The translations under genes and the position numbers were made by a program. A DNA stretch of 60,342 nt. Origin: DASXTB01 sp036505615 (GTDB lineage Bacteria; Acidobacteriota; UBA6911; JACQSX01). The notes under the pieces were generated by a model, which saw only the letters and a program-made list of their open reading frames with translations, ran no database searches and was not told the DNA's origin. Of the stretch, positions 52,901 to 59,976 are shown one piece after another (positions within the stretch are counted from its first letter, which is position 1; every line of letters starts with the position of its first letter). The DNA lies in assembly GCA_036505615.1 (NCBI GenBank), contig DASXTB010000111.1:1-60342 (forward strand), written 5' to 3'.

Positions 52901-53203
52901 TAGCGCTTGGTCCAGTTTTCTGTACTCGGCGGACTGCTTGATCTGATTCTCATCCTTTATTTGAACCGGCTTTTCTTTTTTAAGGTAGGCGTTATAGAGC
53001 CTGACGAATTCAACCTGATAGCTTCGCCATGGCCGATGTCCCAGCGCTTCTTCGTACAACGCCCATAGCAGTGAGCCTACCAGTAGCACCGAAGTGATCA
53101 GGATTGGAATAGCTAAGGACTGGCTTACAATCGGATCTTCGATCGGCTCGGTCGAATCGACCTGGTCCCGAGGATCGTTGGGATTCGTCGGTATATCAGG
53201 CAT
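49985..53203 (-). CDS. Octahaem cytochrome c of the quinol:electron acceptor complex
   Basis: 1072 residues. One N-terminal transmembrane helix (about 30-50, AIPILITSVLLVGSLLWAL) anchors it. A coiled-coil region (about 80-250) precedes eight CxxCH haem sites at Cys269, 312, 350, 378, 548, 689, 816 and 975. The Cys269-378 group is a compact tetrahaem module, the other four are spaced by 120-170 residues like separate monohaem domains (GCLACHSMGEG, GCAGCHEIAG, CMGCHTLRPG, CLKCHATGNP). It is cotranscribed with Rieske, cytochrome b and subunit IV genes and likely replaces cytochrome c1/f. The export-side location would need periplasmic haem attachment. Exceptionally large for a bc-complex cytochrome. 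Confidence 0.88.
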   Translation of the reverse strand: MPDIPTNPNDPRDQVDSTEPIEDPIVSQSLAIPILITSVLLVGSLLWALYEEALGHRPWRSYQVEFVRLYNAYLKKEKPVQIKDENQIKQSAEYRKLDQALKDAEDQAKPQLAEIDKELAGVRRDLDALTEPFQLARSEVGALTYKTETAEGKRKEKLDEQLKELRKGPFVAKMPARDGSDRTEKVEFTFEEMESRFNELKRRQGELLSKKGAIQKISADLRKERDEYLAKQIEGLTADQLAGLQRKMDNFVSEIKQINIPDVGLVERCESCHLGIREPLTLTRGDMKGHPEFVSHPDKELLQIHDPERFGCTPCHGGNGIATTSVDKAHGHYEHWLWPMHARSNAEAGCNQCHDLDVVLDHSSVLEKGKQLFLHRGCWGCHAREKFDPEPAQIQLIQKNIAALLEKKDANLREADRAQRQGDRAPDNATAQQLYQQAENLRVGGGTIDSQVEQLNLQLKSLMTQQKKVGPILKEAQNKLRKEWIPVWIQNPHNFRPNTKMPRFRLERDEVRALSAFIWQSAIQNPKLPAQPPGDAVRGKQAFESRGCLACHSMGEGSEQIGGTFAANLTRVGEKANYDYLVRWIHNPRERTLPYCPKEKRDLTPEDYARHNLPFVFDLDHSRCPNDGAEIVVQQMTVMPSLRLTWDEARDIASYLVQQKKPASYPDAGFMDDPKLKDKGRALVRNYGCAGCHEIAGLEDEQRIGTELTLEGSKPLERLDFALLTEDAKKDGWYNHKGFFEHKLSDPAVYDIGKIKEKSERLKMPNPHLDKEEINAVTTFLLGSVDSTIPKRYFFVPEDQRRDVQEGWWIVQKYNCMGCHTLRPGQKSVLSGLPQYAEVKEQLPPNLLSEGARVDPGWLLRFLKDPSLMENSGNLGQKGMASAHAAKTQPKAEAFQGAQASSAAERERDRNGIRSYLKVRMPTFYFSEDELRKLVKFFEGLSHQPQPYLKQPLEPLTEEERLMARQLFNSQGAPCLKCHATGNPTHDQTASAPNFLFVKERLNPSWTERWIVNPQIIAPGTAMPSGLFRRDGDRWVFNGPLPDSFKSYQKDHARLLVRYMFELTPEEQARSR

Positions 53204-53277
53204 CGTTTCCTAGTTTTGAGACACTCTTCAACAAACTGCGTCTGTCCAAGTGACCTGGGCAGGCATGAAATAGAATA

Positions 53278-54222
53278 TTAAATGTTGAAGAACGGAGTTA
53301 CCCACACGTACTTCACGCGGAACAACTGGCGCAGCAGAATCTTTAGGGGAAGCGCCAGCATTAAGATCAGCAGCAACTGCACTGTTACGATCTGAAAAAA
53401 ATTCATGCGATCGAACGCCGCCTTCAATCGGGTCCGCGTGAAAAACAGATGCGTGACCACAAATCCCCCGATGAAATAAGCTCCCACGACTACAGCACCG
53501 AACAGGGCCACCCACCATCGGTTCTCGATGGTCAGCTTGATTCCGATGACCTCATGAAGGTCTCGATTGGCCTCATGAATCAGCCGATGCGGATCCCAAG
53601 TCATCCCGGGCCAGAACCACATCCAACCCGGACCCCGGATGAAAGTCCCGATCACAATCAGCATGATCCACAGGACCAGGAACCCAAAGCAGAATGTAAC
53701 GATGGCAAACTTACGCTGCTTGAAGGTGTAGTAGCCGTTGCCCAGAGGATTCGGATCGAGATAGGGAATCAACATCAGGCCGATCAGTACAAGGGTGGGC
53801 ATCAGCACGCCGGCAATCCAGGGATCAAAGTAAACCAGCATTTCCTGGAGTCCTAAGAAGTACCAGGGAGCTTTGGCCGGATTCATGGTCAGCGTAGGGT
53901 TGGAAGGTTCCTCCAGCGGCGCATTCAGAGTAATTGACCAAACCATCAATATGAAGGTGACAATCAGAGCGACGAGGAATTCGATTCGCAGCAGGTACGG
54001 CCAGACATGGAGCTTTTCTTCCCATCCCTTACGCCAGGGGTAGGTCTTGCGATGGTGCGTCTTAGCAAGATCGGGGTTGGCTTCCAGCCGTTCAATCAGC
54101 TGATCGTTCTGCAGAGCCTGTCGGAAGCCATACCAGGTAAAAAACGGAATCAGGAACAGCAACGCAACGATGGGGACATTATCAGGGGCTGAAGCGATCT
54201 CCCAAAGCTGATGCCAGTTCAT
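53278..54222 (-). CDS. Cytochrome b C-terminal half (subunit IV-like)
   Basis: 314 residues with about four to six membrane helices. The quinol-oxidation motif PEWY is replaced by APWY (NPAKAPWYFLGLQEM near residue 118), as seen in several non-proteobacterial split cytochrome b proteins. It is longer than plant-type subunit IV (about 160). Extra helices follow (IVTFCFGFLVLWIMLIVIG, WVALFGAVVVGAYFIGGFVV). It starts ten bases after the cytochrome b gene and precedes the octahaem cytochrome. Together they form a menaquinol- or quinol-oxidising complex. Confidence 0.88.
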   Translation of the reverse strand: MNWHQLWEIASAPDNVPIVALLFLIPFFTWYGFRQALQNDQLIERLEANPDLAKTHHRKTYPWRKGWEEKLHVWPYLLRIEFLVALIVTFILMVWSITLNAPLEEPSNPTLTMNPAKAPWYFLGLQEMLVYFDPWIAGVLMPTLVLIGLMLIPYLDPNPLGNGYYTFKQRKFAIVTFCFGFLVLWIMLIVIGTFIRGPGWMWFWPGMTWDPHRLIHEANRDLHEVIGIKLTIENRWWVALFGAVVVGAYFIGGFVVTHLFFTRTRLKAAFDRMNFFQIVTVQLLLILMLALPLKILLRQLFRVKYVWVTPFFNI

Positions 54223-54232
54223 TTTCAGTCTC

Positions 54233-55159
54233 CTACGCCGCAGGTTTCTTCATTACTTCCGATTCCAGAACCACCGGCGCCGGGCCCGAAATGCTTCCAT
54301 CCTTGCGCACGCGCCAGAAATGTACGATCAGGAAAATGGAAAGCACGATGGGAATCCCGATGCAATGCCAGATATAAGCGCGGAGCAAAGCATTGGCGTC
54401 TACGATTGAACCGCCCAGCAGAGCGAATCGAACATCGTTGTAAGGAGTCATGCCGAGCTGCGAACCGAAAGGACCTTCATGTCCCAACATGGGTGTGGCG
54501 CGCGCCATGTTTGTCCCCACCGTGACGGCCCAGAAGCCCAACTGGTCATCCGGCAAGAGGTATCCGGTGAAGGACAACAGCAGTGTAAACAGCATCAGGA
54601 TCACGCCCACTACCCAGTTGAATTCCCGCGGCGGCTTGTAGGAGCCGGTCAGAAACACGCGAAACATGTGCAGCCAGACGGTGATGATCATCAGGTGTGC
54701 CGCCCAACGGTGCATGTTGCGCAACAGCAGTCCGAAGGGGACGTCATGCTCCAGGTACATGATGTCGCGGTAAGCCTGCATCTTGCTGGGATGGTAGTAA
54801 AACATGAGCAGCGCCCCGGTGAATGTCAGGACAATGAATAAATAAAAGGTAATCCCTCCCATTCCCCAAGTGAACCTGAATCGGACCGCGTCGCGGTTTA
54901 CCTTGGCCGGGTGCAGATGCAGAAAAACATTGGTTAGAACCGCCAAAGCCCGGTTGCGAGGAGAATCGTCCAGCTTGTGGCGGATCACGGATCGCCAGAG
55001 CTGTGTTTTCTTGGGCTCGCGCAGAACCTCTTTGGTGTCTGCGGCAGCTTTTTCGACCAGAGGTTTGATTTGCTCGCGCAGCCTGGCAACGCCGGACAGA
55101 GATTTCTCTTCGGCCTTGGTTTCCGTCTTTACAATCTTGTCGTCCTTGTCTTCAGCCAT
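54233..55159 (-). CDS. Cytochrome b N-terminal half (b6-type)
   Basis: 308 residues. The haem-ligand His pairs are spaced as in cytochrome b6: NMHRWAAH with WLHMFRVFLTG (14 apart) and IWHCIGIPIVL with LIVHFWRVRKDG (15 apart). It has an unusual charged N-terminal extension of about 75 residues (MAEDKDDKIVKTETKAEEKS) before the b6-like core at HLHPAKVNRDAVRFRFTWG. Second gene of the Rieske/b/IV/octahaem operon. Inner-membrane subunit that carries haems bL and bH. Confidence 0.9.
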   Translation of the reverse strand: MAEDKDDKIVKTETKAEEKSLSGVARLREQIKPLVEKAAADTKEVLREPKKTQLWRSVIRHKLDDSPRNRALAVLTNVFLHLHPAKVNRDAVRFRFTWGMGGITFYLFIVLTFTGALLMFYYHPSKMQAYRDIMYLEHDVPFGLLLRNMHRWAAHLMIITVWLHMFRVFLTGSYKPPREFNWVVGVILMLFTLLLSFTGYLLPDDQLGFWAVTVGTNMARATPMLGHEGPFGSQLGMTPYNDVRFALLGGSIVDANALLRAYIWHCIGIPIVLSIFLIVHFWRVRKDGSISGPAPVVLESEVMKKPAA

Positions 55160-55164
55160 AAGAC

Positions 55165-55274
55165 TGCAGGTTGCAAAGTTAGCAAGTTAGCAGGTTCGCA
55201 AGTTAACAACTTGGCACGTTAGGGGTCTCTGGCTCGCGGACCTGCTAACTTGTTAACCTGCAAACCTGCAAACA
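55165..55274. repeat. Inverted heptamer array pair (GTTAGCA / AACCTGC type)
   Basis: Left arm 55165-55210 (gcaggtt, agcaagtt, aacaactt) and right arm 55238-55274 (acctgct, aacttgtt, aacctgc) lie exactly in the 119-base gap between the Rieske and cytochrome b genes, that is inside a single operon. Confidence 0.75.
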
Positions 55275-55278
55275 AGAG

Positions 55279-56175
55279 CTAAGCCGGCAAAAATGCTCCT
55301 GGATCGTGAAACTCCGAACGGCTGCCTTTGGGCCACTGATATAACTTGGCGGTGTCCACTTTAATCTGGCCGTCTGCGTCCAACTCGATCCTCGCCCGAT
55401 CCATGGGACGTGGCGCCGGTCCCTCAAAATTGATCCCTTCGCTGTCGTAGCCGCTTCCGTGACAGGGGCATTTGAACTTGTTTTCGCTTGCGATCCAATC
55501 GGGAGTGCAGCCAAGGTGCGTACAACGCGCATAAATAGCAAAGATCCCTTCAGAGGTGCGCACTACCCAGATGCGATAATCTTTCTGAAACTTGGTATCC
55601 ACGCCAAAACCAAAGTCGGAAGGATATCCAATTTTGAACACAGTCTTTGGCTCGAACAAGACCCTGGGGAAAAAGAAGCGCGCAAACATCACCAGATTCG
55701 TAGCTAGAAAACCGAAGACGCAGGTTACGGCAAATCTCCGCCGCCGCATCAGCCTTGCTTCAGACTCGATTACCTCCGGTCTCTTGGGAATCTCTACAGC
55801 GGGGGCGGGAGGCTTGGCGGCAGCAACCGTTTTGGCGGGAACGGCAGGTGGTGCGGCCGCGGCCGGGCGGGGCGCCACCGGCGCGGGGGAAATAGCGGCG
55901 GGCGTAGCCGGAGTGGCGGAGCCGGGTCTCCCTTTCCACACCTTGGGCTGCTTTCGTGGCTTCTCGCCTGCCGGCGCGCCTTCGGATGCAGGTGTTGCCT
56001 CCGCAACGGCAGGGGTTTCCGAAGCCGCGGGCGCGTCGGCCTGCGCATCGGAGGACGCGGCAGGGGGCGTGGCGGCGACCGGCGCCGGAGGGCCACCGGC
56101 TGCGCGCGGCGGCCACGGTCTCGGTTGTTTTTTTGGTTTGTCCTCAGGCTTTTGCGGAGTATCAGGGTCAGACAT
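55279..56175 (-). CDS. Rieske iron-sulfur protein with long Ala/Pro-rich N-terminus
   Basis: 298 residues. The [2Fe-2S] ligands are Cys218/His220 in CTHLGC and Cys236/His239 in CPCHGSG, with Cys223 and Cys238 forming the usual disulfide. One membrane helix (about 150-170, FAVTCVFGFLATNLVMFARF). Before it lies a 140-residue extension very rich in Ala, Pro and Lys (AKPPAPAVEIPKRPEV), which would be cytoplasmic. Ordinary Rieske proteins have only about 15-40 residues there. The extension is highly GC-rich and may be unstructured. First gene of the bc-complex operon. Confidence 0.9.
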   Translation of the reverse strand: MSDPDTPQKPEDKPKKQPRPWPPRAAGGPPAPVAATPPAASSDAQADAPAASETPAVAEATPASEGAPAGEKPRKQPKVWKGRPGSATPATPAAISPAPVAPRPAAAAPPAVPAKTVAAAKPPAPAVEIPKRPEVIESEARLMRRRRFAVTCVFGFLATNLVMFARFFFPRVLFEPKTVFKIGYPSDFGFGVDTKFQKDYRIWVVRTSEGIFAIYARCTHLGCTPDWIASENKFKCPCHGSGYDSEGINFEGPAPRPMDRARIELDADGQIKVDTAKLYQWPKGSRSEFHDPGAFLPA

Positions 56176-56534
56176 ATTTGTTCAAAACCTCACCTTTTCC
56201 TGCGTCAGGAGATTTCGTTGTGACCGAGTCAGTCTTTGTTCGCTTGGAACTGCTTTCATGCAGCGCAAACATTCCACCGACGATTTTTGTGGATTTGGCG
56301 GAGCGGGATCGCGTTTCCTCCCATCGGTGTCCCGATAGGCAAATGGCGGGTGGTCATCATGTCTGAAGATATAAATTCAGCCTGCAGTATCACCTTCGGT
56401 CGATTGCCTCCAGACCTTCGGTGGGTCACACAGATAATTAAGGTGCCCGGCGATCCAACCACTTCTATTCCACATCGTTGCAGTGGATACGGCTTGGTTT
56501 TACTTCTATGACAGCACAAAAGTCAAGATAGTCC
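56176..56534. other. Intergenic region upstream of the bc operon
   Basis: About 360 bases between the Rieske start codon and the next repeat array. No convincing gene, hairpin or repeat family was seen. It should contain the operon promoter, but no clear -35/-10 pair stands out. Confidence 0.4.
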
Positions 56535-56745
56535 GTTGTCCGTTGTCAGGTCGCAGGTAGCAAGTCGCAGGTCGAAAGTCGCAAGTCGCAGGTCGAAAGT
56601 CGCAGGTCGAAAGTCGATTGGCTGGCGTTTGAGTGGGAACCCACGAGTGAAATTTGAAAATTGGATTTAGAGCTTCCCACTTTCGACTTTCGACTTTAGA
56701 CCTTCGACTTTCGACCTTCGACTTTCGACCTTCGACTTTCAGCCT
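56535..56745. repeat. Inverted heptamer array pair (GTCGAAA / CTTCGAC type)
   Basis: Left arm 56535-56620 has units gtcgcag, gtcgaaa, gtcgcaa. Right arm 56675-56745 has complementary cttcgac, tttcgac units. The spacer is about 55 bases. It ends about eight bases from the stop codon of the AhpD-like gene at 56753. Confidence 0.85.
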
Positions 56746-56752
56746 AGGATCA

Positions 56753-57283
56753 TCAACCCAGATCTGGCACCACTTGCAGCGCGTCGTTGAATCGGTTTGT
56801 GAAATTGGCGACGCAGATTGTCAGCGTCAGTTCCACGATCTGTTCTTCGCTGAAGTGCCTCTTCAGCTCCTCCAATGTCCCCTCACGGATCGCAGCCGCT
56901 CCCCGTGTGACCCGTTCTGCATAGAGGAGCACGGCCTTCTCCTTTTCATCAAACACCTGGCTGCGCTGAGCGAAGGGTATGGCTTTGATCTGTTCGTCGG
57001 TAACGCCGTTCCGCTTCGCCGAAGCGGTATGCGCGCGAGTTCAGTATTCGCAGCCATTGACCGTTGATGTTTTCAGATAAGCCAGTTCTTTGTATTTCGG
57101 CTCGACAGTGCCTTCCGAGATCACCGTCTTATAAAGTGACAGGAAACTCTTGAGTGCCGCTGGCCGGTGGGCCATGACGGCGAAAATGTTGGGCACTCGG
57201 CCGGGCTTCTTAGCCAAGCCATCGTAGATTTCCTTCACCTCCGCGGTGGCTTTTTCTGCTGGAATTGGATTAACAGTTGGCAA
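56753..57283 (-). CDS. AhpD-like / carboxymuconolactone decarboxylase-family candidate selenoprotein (in-frame TGA = Sec81)
   Basis: 176 residues if TGA at 57041-57043 is read as selenocysteine. Translation starts at TTG 57283, behind AAAGGAGG. The N-terminal part (MPTVNPIPAEKATAEVKEIY) and core match peroxidase-related AhpD proteins. The redox motif, normally NGCxYCxxxH, reads NGCEY-TGA-TRAH: Cys78, then TGA at the second Cys, then the conserved His85. After TGA the same frame runs 96 codons without stop, through NGVTDEQIKAIPF and FDEKEKAVLLYAERVTRG to a natural end (NDALQVVPDLG). A 7-bp hairpin follows the TGA by 13 nt. Family role: hydroperoxide reduction or dithiol redox. Alternative: a recent Cys-to-stop mutation (TGC to TGA). 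Confidence 0.75.
57011..57027 (-). promoter_or_regulatory. Candidate bacterial SECIS hairpin
   Basis: Read on the minus strand, CCGCTTC-GGC-GAAGCGG gives a perfect 7-bp stem and a three-base loop whose first base is G. The loop lies 20 nt after the TGA. Bacterial SECIS models ask for an apical stem-loop with a G among the first loop bases about 16-37 nt downstream of UGA, so it fits. It lies within coding sequence (TASAKRNG), as expected for bacterial SECIS. Confidence 0.6.
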
Positions 57284-57895
57284 GGCAATGCCTCCTTTGT
57301 TTCTCGAATGATGAAAGAAGTCTAGTCTCGAATGATGAAAGAAGTCTAGCGGTCGAGAAACGGGCGCGCAAGGTGAACTAGAACGCAAAGCTCAAAGGGG
57401 TCTCCCCCGGCCTTGGAACGTGTGAAAAATCAATTTGATTGTAGGGGCGGCCCTGCGTCGCCGCCCGGACCCGCGGCCCTTGTTGGAGAACGGACGACCA
57501 GACAGGGTCGCCCGTACAGATGAAATCAATTTTTTCACACGCTCTTGTGCCGGGGGAACCGAGATTTTTCACCAGAGCGAGGCACACCTGATAAACAGCA
57601 CTCAGCCGGACTTGGCCCGGTGGGGCGCAAGATTTTCGCACGCAATCGGCATGCCCCGACGGGCGGTTCACGAACCGCCCCTACGGAAGAGCGGGTCGGC
57701 CAAACCGGCTTGGGCAACACCCCTCAGCAATGTGTGAAAAAATACTGAGCCGCGCGCGTAGGCAAGCGGACACTCCCACCTGCAAAGCTCGGGCTGTCTT
57801 TAATTGGTTCGATCGCGGGTCCGCTTGCTGACGCGCACGGCTCAGTAGTTTTTTCACAGCTTCTTAGGATCGCGGCTCGGATCTTATGTACGAAT
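57284..57895. repeat. Repeat-filled gap with nested inverted elements (family C and others)
   Basis: 612 bases with no gene. Inverted arms at 57418-57442 and 57517-57543 (tgtgaaaaatcaatttgatt and complement) surround GC-rich hairpins. Family C word cgggcggttcacgaaccgcc at 57660-57680. A second inverted pair at 57731-57772 and 57819-57859 shares tgtgaaaaaa, actgagccgcg and gcaagcggac in complement. All are probably MITE/REP-like and may have moved as units. Confidence 0.65.
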
Positions 57896-58099
57896 CTAGG
57901 AGCGCATCATTTTAAAAAGAGTGCGCAGCAGCAAGAAGCTTACGAAGCCGCCGGCCAGTATAACCGGCACCAATCCCGAGGGGTCTCGGATGGGTCGAAA
58001 TTCCGAACTGCCGTTTTTCAATTCGATATAACCGAGCGGTGAAATCACAATGGCGCCGCCTCTGGAATTTTGACTATCCGTTTCCACCTCGTCAGACAT
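57896..58099 (-). CDS. Small membrane protein of 67 residues
   Basis: ATG at 58099, with GGAAGG upstream. A polar N-terminus (MSDEVETDSQNSRGGAIVIS) and one hydrophobic helix at the C-terminus (LVPVILAGGFVSFLLLRTLF) ending in basic residues. No family recognised. It sits alone between the repeat-rich gap and the divergent phosphatase gene. Confidence 0.5.
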   Translation of the reverse strand: MSDEVETDSQNSRGGAIVISPLGYIELKNGSSEFRPIRDPSGLVPVILAGGFVSFLLLRTLFKMMRS

Positions 58100-58367
58100 G
58101 GTGCACCTTCCTTTCCTTTTCCTATGCAAAAGATATTGAACATGCGATCCGCAGAACGTGGGAAAAAATTAGCCCATTAAGGCACAAGGGGCACCAAGCA
58201 AGGAAAACGTTCATTCCTGAGTGCCGTAAGTGCCGGCAAAAGCGGGTTTTCCGCCCGATCGCATAATTTCGCAGTCTACGTGAAACCTTTCAGTGTCTCG
58301 GTTCATCTCACTGGTTGATAAGGTTAAATACCTAAGAAACCCTAAGGAAATCGAGGTACTAATTAAC

Positions 58368-58985
58368 GTGACCAGCAACTTTTCTCTCTCAATACGCCGG
58401 AAGAACAGGGCCCGGGCTGCGCTTTTGGCGTTGACTTTAGCCGCTAGCCCTTTTTGGGCGCTTGCCAGCCGCGCAAATATCAGCGTCAAGAATTTCGGCA
58501 AAGTGAACGAAAACCTCTACCGTGGTGGACAGCCGAGCCGCGACGGATTTCGAGAACTTAAGAACCTGGGAGTGCGCACCGTTGTGGATCTGCGAACGGG
58601 CGATCGCTCCGAGGAAGCACAAGAAGTAGGATCGCTCGGTATGAATTACGTCAATATTCCCATGGATGACAGCGATCGAACATATGACCCTCAGGTTTCA
58701 AAATTCCTGGCCCTCGTTCAAGATCCGAACAATGGACCGGTCTTCGTGCACTGTGCCGGCGGAAGGCATCGCACCGGAACAGTCGTCGCAGCGTACCGCA
58801 TGAGTGTCGACGGGTGGGATATCGGTCGATCCTACCAGGAAATGAAGGACTATGACTTCTATACCGCCGGGGGACATGGCGGCTACAAGACATATGTCTA
58901 TGATTACTACGATCGATTAGAGCGCCAGCATCGCGGCGCGCCGGTTTCTGAAAAGGCTATCGCCGCCACAGGCGCGCAGAGGTAA
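58368..58985 (+). CDS. Exported dual-specificity/tyrosine phosphatase
   Basis: 205 residues from GTG 58368, which opens a signal peptide (LSIRRKNRARAALLALTLAA). A GTG 75 bases upstream is in frame but lacks a ribosome site. Phosphatase hallmarks are LYRGGQPSRDGF, VVDLRTGDRSEE, a WPD-like MDDSDRTYDP and the P-loop HCAGGRHRTG near residue 130. Such proteins are phosphatases for phosphotyrosine or inositol/lipid phosphates. Export suggests an external or periplasmic substrate. It is not closely similar to the cytoplasmic phosphatase at 14806. Confidence 0.82.
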   Translation: MTSNFSLSIRRKNRARAALLALTLAASPFWALASRANISVKNFGKVNENLYRGGQPSRDGFRELKNLGVRTVVDLRTGDRSEEAQEVGSLGMNYVNIPMDDSDRTYDPQVSKFLALVQDPNNGPVFVHCAGGRHRTGTVVAAYRMSVDGWDIGRSYQEMKDYDFYTAGGHGGYKTYVYDYYDRLERQHRGAPVSEKAIAATGAQR

Positions 58986-59046
58986 TCTCTGTCTCAAGAC
59001 TCTCAAGAACGGAAGTGAGGAGGCGGCCCTGCCTGGCCGCTTCTTT

Positions 59047-59112
59047 CATTTGGACATTTAGGCCTCCGCCGGGCTTGTCCCAGCAGAGCAGTAGATCGTT
59101 CACTAGAGAGTA
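59047..59112 (+). repeat. Dispersed element, family D, copy 2
   Basis: Closely matches 47238-47300: tttggacatttaggcctccg, gggcttgtcccagcagagca and gatcgttcacta. Located at the 3' end of the decayed beta-helix gene, where it seems to truncate the reading frame. Confidence 0.7.
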
Positions 59113-59976
59113 CGGTGACGACCACTTCAGGAGACTTGTGCCCGTAAATATCGTAATTTTCCACGCTTCCCATCCATACTGAAAAAAGTATGCAGCTTTC
59201 TCTCCCGCTATGCAGTGTGCAATTCTCGATTGTGGCAAAAGCGCGCGTTGATACTTCGGTATCTGAGTTCCCTTGGCCAGAAAACTCCGAGCCGCGGATT
59301 GAGGTGTTACTTTCCTCAATGACCTTGGCACCTTCCTTGGCGTTATTGAAAATCTTGCAGTCCTCTACCTTGCCCCGCGCCTGCTTCCAGAAAAGGAAAG
59401 CCGAGCTCAACCCGTCGTGAATCTTGCAGCGCGAATGATCGGATAACCCCTTCCTTAACCTCAAAAGCCGTCATGGATCTTGCAACCCCGGACCAATGAT
59501 TTCGCACGCGTATCTACGCGGATACCATTCCAAACCGTACCAAATATTTCGCAGTCCTCGAGTGTCGCGTTGGCTTCCTCGGAAACGCGCACGCCGTTCC
59601 AATACCCGTCATGGATTGTGCAGCGCCGCAGCACTGGATTCGAAGCCGATCTCCACACCATCACTCCGGCTAGCAACTCCGAATAAATGTGGCAATCCTC
59701 CAACACCAGTTCTCCTTGCGGTGCTTCCACCGCAGCTCTCTCTTAGGGTAGCTTGATGACCCACTCATTTCCTGGCATTGAGCGAAGCCAGGGCCCGGCG
59801 CGACTGCGCTCAGCCTTTCGAGCCAGTGAAGCCAGAGTACGCACTCTCATCCGACTCACTGGCGCCAGGCTGGCATGCATTACGATGCAACTTGCTTCCG
59901 TGTTTTCGATGATCACTTCCTTGGCCGGTCCCGCCGGTTGGCCAACGATCTCCAACTGGCGATCAATCACAATCAT
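59105..59976 (-). pseudogene. Decayed right-handed parallel beta-helix protein
   Basis: Three segments read as one beta-helix protein. 59743-59976 (RQLEIVGQPAGPAKEVIIEN) ends in TAA. 59461-59742 continues in the same frame (LVLEDCHIYSELLAGVMVW, RRCTIHDGYWNGVRVSEEA, DCEIFGTVWNGIRVDT) to TGA at 59461. 59105-59460 continues in another frame (CKIHDGLSSAFLFWKQARGK, VEDCKIFNNAKEGAKVIEES). The repeating C-x-I-x-(D/N) turns are typical of pectate-lyase-like or NosD-like coils. One in-frame stop plus at least one frameshift and a truncated 3' end at family D indicate decay. Sequencing error could explain part of it. No upstream start is evident. Confidence 0.65.

Noticed and set aside
57041..57388. 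AhpD gene as a simple truncated pseudogene or frameshift
   Set aside because: There is no frameshift: the downstream half is in the same frame, intact and conserved, and the only interruption is TGA at the redox cysteine. A nonsense mutation remains possible and is named as the alternative.
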